This document shows positions 48,305-61,778 of a stretch of 64,000 nt of DNA, piece after piece. Source of the stretch: Epiperipatus broadwayi (lineage: Eukaryota > Onychophora > Udeonychophora > Euonychophora > Peripatidae); contig JAQFVV010012545.1 in NCBI GenBank assembly GCA_028023455.1, forward strand, positions 806,001 to 870,000, written 5' to 3'. How positions within the stretch are numbered: position 1 is the first letter of the stretch; each line of letters begins with the position of its first letter. A model generated the notes under the pieces. The model made no database searches. It worked only from the letters and a program-made list of their open reading frames with translations, and had not been told where the DNA came from. The position numbers and the translations under genes are program-made.

Positions 48305-49545
48305 GAAAGAAATTTGCTGTTAATTTAAAAGAATTTGTTTGATCCCTCTTTGACAATTGAAAGAACTCATGTGAAGCAAATTCCTAAGTTCTACTTTATA
48401 CACTCTTGTCATTGTAGCTGTTTTTACTATATGATTATTATTTAGTAAATAATCATGGATGGGCTCTTTGCCAACATACATCAGCTAGCATAGTGAAGTG
48501 AACTTGTTGGCTTTTTACCTCTAAGTTTAAGAAAACCATAATCTTTTTATTGAAGGCAGGATGTGTGTGTTAATGATTTTTTTTATTTTTGTTAATAATT
48601 ATATTAATTATAATAATGTTTATAATTATGACAGACAAAACTAAATGATAGGTTTTTCCTCCCAGAAGATATAAAGTCACAGCCAAAATAATATTTGGAG
48701 GCTGAAAGTGGAGGATGCTAAGAATTATCTGATTGAGAATCCAATGACCATTTGATGACAACTTTTTATTTAGGTTTTTATAACTGCAGATCATTTTCAA
48801 GTGAAAAAGATTGCATCATTTGGAAAAAGAATTTTCTAATATTGCTTGATTTTGTGAAGTTAAAAGAAAAGATGAAAAGACAGTTCACATAATAAGTGGA
48901 CATTACTTTATTATAAAGGCACAAATGGAGTAGGATTTATTATAAATAAATACCAGCTAGAGTTGCAAATAATGGATGATATCAAATGCAAATAATTTAG
49001 GTGTATGCCCCAAGAAATTCTTATTGTGATATGATAGTAGAGGATTTTTATGTAGATGTACACAGTGTTTTTAATCAAACCAAAGAATATCTGATAATTG
49101 TCATTGAAGTATTTAGTGCTAGAATTGGCAAATAATTGAAAAACGAAAATGTTCTTGATGAATTTGGTTTTGGTAATAGAAATGAGTTTGGACACTGATA
49201 TAATGAGTTTACAGAAAAAGAAAAACTATTATTATGAATTCTCTCTCTGTGAATAAATGAATATGGAAGTATCTAAATGAAGATATAGCAGAATTGGACT
49301 ATATTTTGACTAACAGAATGTATTTTAAGATTGTAATGTTCTTAACAGATTCAACACAGGAAATGATTATCAATTCTTGAAATATAAGATACATGTTAAT
49401 GCAAGATTTGAGGGACAAATATTAATAGTTGATATTCTGATCCTTCAGAATCACTCCAATGACTAAATTAAAACTTAGATTTTGAAAATGGCTCAGACTT
49501 GGAATGAAATCAATAATGCCATTTTAATCAACTTCACTTTCTGGA
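48305..49545 (+). mobile_element. RTE-like LINE copy D (5' leader plus decayed endonuclease)
   Basis: 48305-48770 aligns with the leader of copy A: AAATTTGCTGTTAA, GCAAATTCCTA, CATGGATGGGCT, GCTTTTTACCTC, ATGACAGACAAAA, and TGCTAAGAAT before the ORF2 start region at about 48750. 48775-49545 matches the endonuclease (AACTGCAGATCA, GTGAAGTTAAAAGAAAAG, GAATTGGACTATATTTTGAC, TCAACACAGGAAATGATTAT). Many stops and indels leave no usable frame. It ends where copy B has GAAATTAATATGAAAATAAC. The sequence overlap with copy E shows that D and E are separate copies, not one split element. Confidence 0.85.
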
Positions 49546-50053
49546 ATACTGTTTAAATAATAAATTTCTGAGCTGGTTGACATGAGCCACAAATCCTTGA
49601 CTGAGTCTGTGTTGTAGCTCTCTTAAAGCCACAAAAAATCCATCACCCCACTGGTATCTATCACCGCTTTATATACCAATGCTATCCAAGATCAAATGCA
49701 ACAAATCTAGGTACTTTCATTTATTGTTATAAATTATTCAGTTTTTAAATTAATTACTTTTTTTTCCATAATAAAATAACTTTTATCTTCACAATGTAAA
49801 AAAAAAAATACAAAAATATTTTTTTATATTTAATTTTATTGATTAACACTTTTTTACCAAATTTAATTTTAATTTCTTTAGGAACACCTAGATTTACTAG
49901 ATAAATTTTTAATTACTACTAGATACGTAATAACATTTTATTAATTTATCTAAATAAGTAGATTATCTTTTTTTTTTTTTGAACAGCAAAGTACAAAAAT
50001 TACATAAATTAATTTTTTCTCTTTTTGTTTTTATATATATGTACTTTTATATT
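49546..50053. other. AT-rich spacer between LINE copies D and E
   Basis: 49546-49710 is slightly less AT-rich; after that come long A and T runs. No feature is recognised. Confidence 0.45.
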
Positions 50054-52530
50054 ATGAATTCTTTTTTTGAGAAAAAATATTAAAAGGAAATGGATCTAGA
50101 AGCATCTACATGAATGTATAGGAGTGAATTATATTTTGACTAACAGAAAATACATATTTCAAGATTTAATTAAAGGGAATTTGAACCCAGACTTTAAAGC
50201 TCCTTACAGGCAATCACTCTATCCAATATAACCTATACCCTTGTACCACATACATGTGAAAAATATAAATGATCTCCAATATACATCGTTCATGCTGAAC
50301 CAGCACTCATCAGTTGATATGGATTATCATCTCCTACACATATATAATCAGTGCTCGATTTATATTAAGGTAACAAATATACACACTTTACTGGACAGGC
50401 TTCAATTATCTTTACTTTCCAACTCTTCACCTATCTATATCACTGAAATCTGTATTAAGTATATACATTATTCTTGTATTTTAATATTTACTTATTTCAA
50501 GATTGTAATGTTCTTAATAAATTCAACACAGGAAGTAGTCATTAGTTAATGAAATGTAAGATACATGTAAATGCAAAACTAGAGAGATATAAATTATTAA
50601 GAAAAACAATATTCACAGTTGATATTCCTAATCTTTAGAAACATTCTAATGAATTTCAATTAGAACTTGCAAATCATTTTCAAATATTAGCAAATTTTGA
50701 CATGATTCAGATTTGAATGAAATCAATAGGAAAATAACTGATCCATTTTTAAAAAGTGTAACAAAGATAGAAAAGAACACTTATTAACTAATAAAATTTC
50801 TACTGAGACTAGAGAATTTTTGGAGGAAAAAAGGAACATAAAAATGATGCATTAAAAAGGATTGAATATCTCGAATTTTGTAAAATTAATTGAAAAAGAG
50901 TTGATAATGATATAAAAAGTACAATTGTGAACTAGCAAGGAAAACTATAGAAGAGATTAAAACTCTCAAGCTTGTTAAACATTTTAGTATTGGTAGGAAA
51001 AATTTCTGCAATAAGGAAAAAAAATGGAACTATTACTAAAGAGGCAGATGATATGAAATGGTAGAAGAATTCTTTCAAGAATTATAATAAAGAACAAGTG
51101 CCTCATACAACTATTACTTCTGATTTGTCCAGGATTTTAAATGAAGAAGTGATACATGCAATTAAATTTATGAAGAAAGGAAGAGCTTCAGATAATGATG
51201 GAATTATAATCAATATAAGAAGCAGGGAAGAAATAAAATGGAAAAATTGGCAAAGTTATATAGTATATGTCTAAATGATAAAAATGTGCCAGATGAGTGG
51301 GAGAATGAAGTATTACTATTAATATTTAAAAAAAGTGCTAAAGAGGGTATTAGAAATTACAGACTTTGTAGTTTTTTTCAGTTTTAAACAAATTATTTAC
51401 TTAGATAATTACAACTCATCTACTGAGAACTTTGGATTTCAACCAATAAAAAGAACAAGCTGGATTTAAAAGTGGTTTTAATATGGTGGATTATATCCAA
51501 ATATTGAGAGAGGTTATAGAAAAGATCAATGAATACGAGTTGCCATCGTGCTTTGGATTTATGGATTATGAAAAGGCATTTTGATTCTATAAGCATTTCT
51601 TTAATGATTAATGCATTGGATCATCAAGGTATAATATACCCAGGATATTGTTATAAAAATAGAGCAGCAACAATTAGATTATGTAACAATGCTGAAGATT
51701 AATCTGGAAATGGGTGTGTAGCAGAGTGACTACATACCTCCAAAACTTTTTCAGCAGTGCTACAAGAAATATTTTGTGGATTAAAATGGGAAGCTAAAAG
51801 AATAAAAGTAAATGTGAGATTATTTAAGTCATTTAGATTTTGCAGATGGTATAGTTGTTTATGCAAATAATGCTTCAGTGTCAAGAAATGTTACAAATGT
51901 TATCAGATAAAAGTAGGACTAAAGGAAAACGTTAAAAAGACTACAGTAATGTTCAATGGATTTTCTCAAAAGATGAAGTTAACAACTACAAATATATAAT
52001 GAATGAAATTAATCATAGAATTAAACTTGGCTGGAATGGTTTTGATAGAAATAACTTAATATTAAAAGGAAATGCGCCTTTATTTGTAAAGGAATGTTTT
52101 TTAATTAAATGTGTTTTACCAGTTTCTACTTATGGATCTGAGACTTGGACACTTAAAAGAAGAGCAGCAATACAGAGACTTCAGATCACATAAAGAAGTA
52201 TGGAGAAATATATGTTAGGAGAAGAATCGAATATGAAACACATAGATAAGAGAACAAACAAATGTTATTGACATCATTGAAAGAATTAAGAGACTGGAGT
52301 GGAGTTGGGCTTGGATATCTTGCTAGAAGAAATGTTAATAGATGGGCAGTTGAATTATTAAACTGGATTCCAGGAGATTGTAAAAGACCCAGAAAGAAAC
52401 CACATTTGAGGTGGATGGATGAAATAAGGAAGTGTGCAGGGATGATATGGAGAAAAATGGATTGAACTTGGAGAGACCATCTTGCAGTGGATTGATAATG
52501 ATTGACAGTGATAATGATGATGAAGAGGAA
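50054..52530 (+). mobile_element. RTE-like LINE copy E (endonuclease end to 3' tail), interrupted
   Basis: It begins in the last third of the endonuclease (GAATTATATTTTGACTAACA), is broken at 50167-50493 by a SINE, then resumes at GATTGTAATGTTCTTAATAA. The reverse transcriptase is traceable throughout but frameshifted many times: FGFMDYEKAF, then a motif C read as FADG (51839-51850) rather than FADD, then INHRIKLGWNGFDRNNLILK and TYGSETWTLKRR (52130-52170), and RWMDEIRKCAGM before a degenerate GATAATGATGATGA tail. It is older than copy B, judging by its many indels. Confidence 0.92.
50167..50493 (-). mobile_element. SINE-like insertion with hammerhead-like core and 11-bp target duplication (copy 4)
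   Basis: The 327-bp insert is flanked by exact ATTTCAAGATT (50156-50166 and 50494-50504), which restores the LINE sequence when removed. On the minus strand it contains CTGATGAGTGCTGGTTCAGC (complement ending at 50314), whose CTGATGA and TGCTG/CAGCA hairpin match a hammerhead core; TGAAC follows where CGAAAC is expected. It ends with a tRNA-like terminus, GTCTGGGTTCAAATTCCC, with the B box at 50176-50188. An upstream half (about 50330-50410) looks like a decayed second copy of the core region, suggesting a dimer. It encodes no protein. Confidence 0.75.
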
Positions 52531-55040
52531 TAAATAAAACAAGTTAATTCTGACCTGGGTACTTTTGTTCATAACCTGGATTCTTAAAAGGTTTTATACA
52601 AGGGATAGATGGATTTTTCATTCAATTTCCTTTTAAAAAATATAAACCGTATAATTTTACCCTTTTGCTAAGATCACTTTGAATAATTACTGCTAAATGC
52701 ATTGGGAATCATCAATTAATAAGTTATCTGTGTTGATGTCATTTAACCTTTATATAACATGAATTAACTTCTGTATTTTTTCCTCCTTTATTTTATATAT
52801 ATATATTGGTGGGTGGGTGAAAATCTTGTAAGGTCAGAGTAATTTTAATCATTACTATAATAATATTTAATTTGCTTAAAGTGTAGTCATTATTATTGAA
52901 AGTTAGTAAATAACTTTATTTTTAATTACGTACCAAGAGGAATTAATCATTTAGATATTTTCCCCATCTCATGTGAGAGTATTGTGAAAAGGGGTTGGCA
53001 AATAACTTTGCCCCCTGCTTTGTTCTTTCATTTTTCAATGCTAGTATTAAATATTAACTAATACGTCCTCATTTTTAAATAAAATAAAATAAAATGAATA
53101 AATAAATCATGATTAGAATAGATAATCAAAGCCTTATAAATAATTATACAACTGCAGAGAATCACTTTATTAAGATGGTTGGAATTAAATTTAAAAAAAT
53201 TATTATCAGTTTTTTTTATAGTATAAATAAAGTCAATGAAAATGGTAATTTATACCACACTCACATTACATTTCAATATAATATTTAAAATAATGCATAA
53301 ACACGATTAAAAGAATTCCATAGTAATCGGCTATATAATAAGAGTATACTGTTGACGAGCTAATAATTTCTGAGTGAATCCTTGACTAATGAAACTATAA
53401 TTTTAAAATAATATCTTTCTGGTAAGATAAATGGTTATGTTATCTGCTATTTTATTGCAATATGTTGATTATTTGATTTCATGAATAACTTATAATTTGA
53501 TAAATAAATCAGAGTAAGGAAAAAAGAAAATAGCAATTTGATTAGAGCATTGCCTTCTTTGGAGTTTCTGGAAAATAAATGAAATACATTATCATCATTT
53601 TCAGTTATTATAAATCCACTGTGTAATGAAATCTCTGAGTTTATTCTAGTATTTTAATCATAGCTTATCCATATCATGTAAGACACATGCTTATTTTTTT
53701 CACTTATATGTGTGTAGTCATCTAATATATTTGTTTGTGAACACGTGCACATTTTGCCATTAATCTACACACATATCTACTTATATACAAATTTTGAATC
53801 AAACTATTTTAATAAATTATGGTTTACAACTCAAATTTTCAGAAAAATAAATCAATACTAGAAATATTAATATTTCATGAATAAGTATTTGACATAGCGA
53901 ATGCGAAGCATAAAAATTAATTTCAGAAAAATTTTCAGCCACAAACAAAAAAAAAAAATTTGAATTAAAATCAAATTAATTAAAAGAAATTTATGAAAGT
54001 TGAAAACGCTCACATGTAAATATATCCCATCAATATTGATTATAAATCAAGAGAGAGAAGTAATTTAAATTTCTTTTTATAATTTTGCATTTAATTTCTT
54101 ATATAACTCTGGAGATGTTGCATTCCTGTAGATTTTCTCGAAGCCATTTTTATATTTATATAAATTTGTTCAGTTCTCTGCCCAAACTCAGATTGAAATA
54201 CGTAGACCATAGAATAATAATAAACTACAGAAATAACACTTAATTATCATCATTAGTGACGTGCCATCGCTTATCATTCTATAATTTATTCTAATGTGTT
54301 TAAAATTGTATTGCAGGCTTTAACGAGTATTGCATCATAGCAAATTTAATTTTTACGACATTGTAAATATTTTCAGAAATATTTGCAGAAGGTAAAAAAA
54401 AAAAAAAACTTACTAAGAAAAGATTGGTCACATGTCATTTAATGGTTGTTTTACCAGTTGTTCTTTGTGTGTGTGTTCCAATTAAGAATAACTAGATATC
54501 CATTAACCATTTAATAAATAATTTGATTATTTATAAACTTATTATATATTTGCTTGAAAATCTTTGGATACAATGTTCCAAGTTTTACCTGGAATTAAAT
54601 TGCAAGTCATAGTTATATGTGCGGATGCTATGAGATTCTTCAAAAGTATATATAAAGTTTTGAAAAATAATGTGTTTGATATCTCTTCATATGCAATCAT
54701 ATGATTATTAATTTTGATTTTAAGTGTTCCTGCTGCTTTTAACAAGTTAAAATAAAGAATATTTCCTCACAGTGAAATAATTATTACAACTAAATTAGCT
54801 GTATATAGAGCTATTATTTTATCTAGATTAAGCTCTAAACTAACCATTAAGAAATCACACTTTTGATTATTTTAACATGTGAAACAAATGATAATATAAA
54901 TCTTCCTACAAAAAAATATTTTAAAGCATGGTTTGCCATAATATGAGTAAATAGAATAATGAACTAATGTGATCTATACTGGGGTTTATTTGTCATACAT
55001 GGATTAATTTGTACAAACATTGTAAAGTTCATTTGTAGTA
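52531..55040. other. Unannotated AT-rich stretch
   Basis: It contains a (TA)n at 52793-52806, (AATAA)-like runs near 53080-53105, and an A run at 54393-54407. No gene or repeat boundary is recognised. Confidence 0.5.
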
Positions 55041-56354
<1,314 letters not shown>

Positions 56355-56411
56355 ATAAATGTTTGTTATATAAGTAAGCATTTATTTTTATAGCGTCTGC
56401 ATATAATTGTA

Positions 56412-56762
56412 ATTCACATTCATATCGGCCATTCAAACCAATTGTGCAAACGCTTTGCGAGTGTTAAATAATAAATGAATGCCTTCTGATCAATACAAGA
56501 TATAGAATTCTAGGAAATTTCATCGCGTCATTCGTTCAGACATTGTATATGGTGATTTAAAAGTGACCGTTCTATCGTCACGCCTTCTGTGCAAGTACTT
56601 CAGATTTGCTCATATATAAATATTTGAGTCGTAGGAATAAGAGGATCCTTTTTATTCCTGCATAAATTCTATATCTTGTATTGATCAGAAGGCATTCATT
56701 TATTATTTAACACTCGCAAAGCGTTTGCACAATTGGTTTGAATGGCCGATATGAATGTGAAT
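56412..56762. repeat. Inverted repeat with 98-bp perfect arms
   Basis: Arms 56412-56509 and 56665-56762 are reverse complements with no mismatch over 98 bp; landmarks are ATATCGGCCATTCAAACCAA, ACGCTTTGCGAGTG and TGCCTTCTGATCAATACAAG. The 155-nt spacer is less AT-rich than the flanks and holds AAGTGAC/GTCACG and AGGAATAA/TTATTCCT hairpins. A flanking direct repeat, ATAAATGTTTGTT.TATA, occurs at 56355 and 56761. No coding frame. The perfect arms mean a recent origin or continuous homogenisation. Confidence 0.97.
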
Positions 56763-56784
56763 AAATGTTTGTTGTATATAGTAA

Positions 56785-57950
56785 TTCTAAAATATTTATT
56801 TTATTTCTTGTATAATAAAATTTTTATATGAGAGATAGGGATTAAAATTGACTAAAGAGTTAATAAAATATATTGCTATAGTTATTCTCATGTCAATGGG
56901 AAAAGTTATAAATAGAATTGAATAGAAAAAACTTGCTCTCTTGCTAACTTGGCTTCAATAGAATCTAAGTTCATTCTTATGATTTTTATTTTTAAAAGTA
57001 TATGATTGCAAAATGGATACAGTGATGGGCTGAAAGCAATAATGTTCATCCATTGGCTGGACAGGGTTGTGGAATTTGTGAGAGGTGAAGGTTTATTGAA
57101 ATATGAAAATTAATTCTTAGCATTTCCAAACCCATTTGAATGTTTTTTGCTTTAAAAATGGATATTACCTATTTTTCAATTGTGAAATCTAAAAGCTAAC
57201 AACATAAAATGTTTATAAAAATTATGTTCATTTACTGATATAATTTTATAAGCCTGGAGGATAACTTATACACCAAATAAAAATTGTTTCAATTTGTGTA
57301 ACATTGTCATGGATGAAACTAGCATCTGTTCATTTGTAATGTTTTATTTATTTATTACTTGCTAAATGAAAGAATATCTCCATTGCATTGTTGTGGATAT
57401 AAATCACTGTTGGCACACTTATAATATTATATATGTGAAATATCTTTTGAATGAAGATAATTTGGATATTTGGAAAATATTGGAATTAATAAAATGTGCT
57501 TCAAATCTTGGAGCTTTTCATAATATTTCTACTTTTTCTAGAATAATTAAATATTGTCAGATTGTGATTTAAGAAATAAATACTAGAACTATGATACTAT
57601 TTTAGAAAGGTCATATTTTAAAGACTATTACTTAGATTGTTTGCTTATATTTATCATTATTATTGCTGTATATACATTCTTTTAATTTAAAATGAATAGT
57701 AATTTTTAATATAAATAGTAAGTATAATTTTAGGTCAGGTAATAATATATTTACATACCTATACTGTACCCATAAATTTGCGTAATTCATATAACCAAAC
57801 CTGGAATTCCAACCTGAGTACCTTGATTCAGATCATGTACAAGATACCTAAGTCAGGAACATTTTCTAACTCTGCCCTACAGATTAAAACCCATGTCTCT
57901 ATACCTATGATTAGCAATATCTATGGCATAAATCATATTCAATTATTTCC
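56785..57950. other. Unannotated AT-rich stretch
   Basis: Short frames at 57366-57572 and 57778-57990 have no recognisable domain. Otherwise AT-rich. Confidence 0.45.
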
Positions 57951-58010
57951 AGTCGGTAGCTCAGCGGGAAAACAAAAAGACTCTAATTAGGCAACTGGCC
58001 GTATCTATAT
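57951..58010 (+). mobile_element. tRNA-like SINE head fragment
   Basis: GGTAGCTCAGCGGGAAAAC (57955-57973) matches the tRNA A-box consensus TRGCNNAGNGG exactly. No B box, cloverleaf or tail follows, so it is a relic of a tRNA-derived sequence, not a tRNA gene. Confidence 0.4.
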
Positions 58011-59342
58011 AATTGTTACTTATAATAAATTGTTTATATCTTATGGGTATGTATAAACCTAATGTGCATAGATATATGTGTAAGGGAAAGCATAATCAAC
58101 TGTATAGGCAATGACTCAAGAGTAAGACTTTAAATATTGTTTAATAATACGCATATTATGCGTTAATATATATTATATTTGAATAAATAAATATTAACCT
58201 CACATTACAATCAAATACATTTATATATCTCATAGTCTTATATGTATGTTAAAACAAGTATATTTGGTTTTTTAAATATATTTATTTCTAGTGCAGTTTT
58301 AGTGATATGCCAATAACCTTTTATTATTGCGTTAACGGAGTAAAAAGGGATTACAGAAGTTTACTTGAATAGTACACTATTTACCATCAGCCTAATGTTA
58401 CATGTGATATATATGTACATTTTTGTAAACAATCATTTAACATGGAAATAAGTTATCGATCTTTTGTATATGCATTTAGTTTATTGCCTTAGGATACTAT
58501 ACATCAACAGAGATTTTAGATTTCAGATGGAATGTAGGGAAAGGGCATTCTGAACATTTTAAATATCTAGAGTCAGATACTAGCACATTGATTTATGAAT
58601 TTTAAATATAATATTAAGCAACAACATTTAGATATACATAATTCAGCATTAAGTGATCACAACGTCAAACTACGGAATTTTATAGGTAGGACTTACTAAA
58701 GAAAGAAGAAGATATAGTAATGGTGGTGCTAATGTGCGGGCTGTTTTTATGTTAAGGATTCCATTCACGAGACATGATAGTGTGCTTGTGAAATTATCGA
58801 ATGGAAACGTGATTTTTGTTTCACATCATATGAGACCAGCTTGCCACTCTCCAAATTTACAGAGAACGATCTCTAGAACAAAGAAGTATTTAGCCTGAAT
58901 GGGATCACCCTGATGGGGCAAAATCCCAGTATTAAGCAAGCACTTTGTTCAGGGTCTATTCCCCTATCAAGAACTGGAAACGAAGATTAAATGGCTTGGA
59001 TCCTATCCGACATGTAGTTTGCATGAATATATGGTATGGCTGAAGATCTATCAGCCCCATATAGCTATTTGAGTTGGATAGCTGGGTTTGAAGATGTGTA
59101 GGTGTCTGAAAATTTCAGATTTTCCACTCAATAGACAACTTTTAGATAAATGCTGGCATTGGGTTGGTATTTTTAGATCTAGTATCTGAACCTACCATGG
59201 CACTTCTCTGAGGAGTGCCAAAGCACTAAATCATGGTCAGGGTTTGGGGAAGGGGGGTTCCTGACAGATATTTTAAATGCTTTCTCTGGCTAAGCATTTA
59301 TCACAAAGCTTGTTGAGGAATTGGCAATCCTCATTGTTTATT
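58011..59342. other. Unannotated stretch, GC-elevated at 58730-59290
   Basis: 58730-59290 is clearly less AT-rich than the surroundings and may be an unrecognised repeat. It contains a TGGCACT/AGTGCCA hairpin (59198-59220). No long open frame was seen. Confidence 0.4.
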
Positions 59343-59598
59343 AATATGTGCATCTCTCTATACTTCTTTGAGTGGTGTGAAGTCTTTGTATTGCTCTTCT
59401 ATTAAGTTTCCAAGTCTCCGATTCATAAGTAAGAACTGGTAAAACATATTTATTAAAAATCTTTCATTTTAATTCTGATTAATTTCATCCATTATGTTTC
59501 CATCAGTATTAATAATGTGACCAAGGTATTTGTAATTGTTCAATTTCTAACTCATCATAATCAATCTTTATTTTCATATTTTGAGAAAATCCATATAT
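59343..59598 (-). mobile_element. RTE-like LINE copy F (internal fragment)
   Basis: On the minus strand, GATTTTCTCAAAATATGAAA, ATGATGAGTTAGAA, GATGGAAACATAATGGATGA, GTTTTACCAGTTCTTACTTA and GAGCAATACAAAGACTTCA match 47220-47535 of copy B. An internal deletion removes the RIKLGW...CLKR portion. Both ends are truncated and there is no 3' tail. Confidence 0.9.
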
Positions 59599-60712
59599 AT
59601 ATTGTGACAGGGTGGCTTCAAACCCTCTTTCACAAAAGGAAAATTTGTAGTTCTTATATTATTTATCTGAGTATATTTGATTTTTAAATTGATAGAGAAA
59701 GGGTTAAAATAAAAACAAAGTATGAAAGGGGGAGGAGGGTTTGTGCTCTTGTATTTTATTGAAACATGAGTATGTATATATTTGCTGTGTGGGTGGATGA
59801 ATGAATGAACAAAATTTAATAAATGTAAATTTGATTTTGAAGATGGAAGCTTATGCAGCTCATTTTATTACAATAGAGAAAAAAGATCTTAAATGAAAAA
59901 AAAAATTAAAACTTTACAGATTATTATCTAAAGAATGTAAAACGAAAAACAAAAAAATAAAAGTCGAAAACAAATTACAGGTGGTCAATGAAATTTCCTG
60001 TCATTGAAAAGACAAAAAGGTGGTAAAAGCTTTTTGCTTTGTTTAGAGAGAAACCGACCTCAAAAACACATGGGTGATAAGGGATAAAAGAAAGGAATGA
60101 GAACTTTCTAGAAAAAAATGAATCTACAAAAAAAGAAATATAGAGAATAATATATTTTTTGGAAAGGACAGTTCAGCTGATACCGCTTTGAAGAAAATAA
60201 TTCTCCACACGTTACTAAATTACAAAGTTTTGGAAATGTATTGAAAACATTTAATGTATTTGCCAGCTATGAACATGAGGAGGTAAAAGCTTAAGCATGC
60301 TGAAAGGTTGGTGTGATGCAATACTAAATTGCAGCTGGAGTAGATCGAATCTATAATAAATAATTTTAATAAATAATTTTGCTGATACTGGAAAGAAGAC
60401 GCTCCTGAAATATTTCATAGGAAGTCATCAGCCGAACGAATTATTACCATTGTTTTTATATTTTTGTCATTATCCCAGTGAAAAACAAAGGTAATATAAA
60501 CTTTTATTGCATGCATTTCTTCACTCCCATATTACTGCTTTAACCATATGACAGTAAATAAAAACTTTTAGAAAGTGATCAACTGAGAAACTATTTGTAA
60601 TTTTAAAATAATCTACATCTAAATGGATTTGGACATGATTGCTTTTTTCTTGTAATTTTCTTTATTCATTTGTTAATATGTGCAGTGTGTGGGTATGCTT
60701 GTGTTTTATATA
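59599..60712. other. Unannotated stretch
   Basis: TTGTGACAGGGTGGCTTCAA, then ACCCTCTTTCACAA (59610-59643), forms an imperfect hairpin and could be a transposon end. The remainder is A-rich with no recognised gene. Confidence 0.4.
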
Positions 60713-61778
60713 TACACCTGGGTCTCTTTTTACGCGGACTTATTTAACACGATTTTGAAGTTACGCGATTCGTGTTTCACCGGAAGTCGAACTCCGATAT
60801 TGCACTATTACTTTAAATAATAAATTTTGCGTATATTGAAAGTAATAGCACATTATTGGAATTCGTCTTTCAACTTAGTAATTTCAATATTTTCAGTGCT
60901 TTATAATAGTAAGATTTTATGCAATAATGAAATTAAAATCATGTTTTCCACATTTTATGTATACACACATTAAATTTTACAAGATTATAATGTAAATTTG
61001 TTCAAACATTGTGCGTGTTAATTTTGCATTTTAAATCCCATTCTGTTTTTGCTTTTTAAAAAAGAACATAATCAATTATTAATCATTTAGTGTCCACAAG
61101 TTTATTTTTAAAAGGTCAGTAATAGCAGTGGGCACAATTAAATTTGACAATTAAAAATTAAAATCTGATTTTTAATTGTAATTAACAATTTAAAAATTAC
61201 TTACGGCGACTTGAAATAATGTGATGTGAAATTTGATTTTTAAACGGAATTGAAAATTAAAGACAAAAATAAGAATTTAATTTTTAGTTGTTAGTTTCAT
61301 AAACAATTAATAAAATCATCATCCCAAAGATTAATTACTAATTACGTTGTCACCAGAAAACCATCGACACAACATGAGTGTGAAGTTGGCGCTAGTTGTT
61401 TGTAAACGAACAGGTTTTTTTCGGCAAATAGCTATAATAATTAAAACATGTATAAAAAAATGTAAATTACTGTACTGTAAATTATGCATAAAAATATATT
61501 ATTTTGAATAAAATTAAATATTATAGTTAGCAAAAGTTTGTCTTGTATCAATTTTTTTCAAATTTGAAATTTTTTATTAGTCATATTTTATTTCCTTATT
61601 TTTTTGCGCGCGAATTTTAAAGTAATTTTACGTTGGTGCTTTACTTTTATGCGAATTTTGAAAAATCACAGACCGCATCCCTCCTTTTTCAATGTAAGTT
61701 ACGTCTCTTTTTGCGTGATTTCGTTTGCATGTGTTTTCTGAGGAACCTATCTATCGCGTAAAACGAGTCCCAGGTGTA
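60713..61778. mobile_element. TIR element, possibly pogo/Tigger-like, non-autonomous
   Basis: TACACCTGGG.CTC.TTTTACGCG opens the element (60713), and the complement CGCGTAAAACGAGTCCCAGG closes it (61778), giving terminal inverted repeats of about 25 bp with two differences and TA on both outer sides. A TA target and a CTCGTTTTACGCG-like end recall pogo/Tigger members of Tc1/mariner. The 1.07-kb interior has no transposase frame. Family assignment is tentative; the inverted termini are clear. Confidence 0.75.

Noticed and set aside
48305-52530. Copies D and E as a single full-length LINE
   Set aside because: Both contain the endonuclease end and start of the RT linker, so they overlap and must be separate copies.
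57951-58010. Functional tRNA gene
   Set aside because: The A box is good but no B box, anticodon arm or closed acceptor stem can be drawn; kept only as a SINE-like relic.
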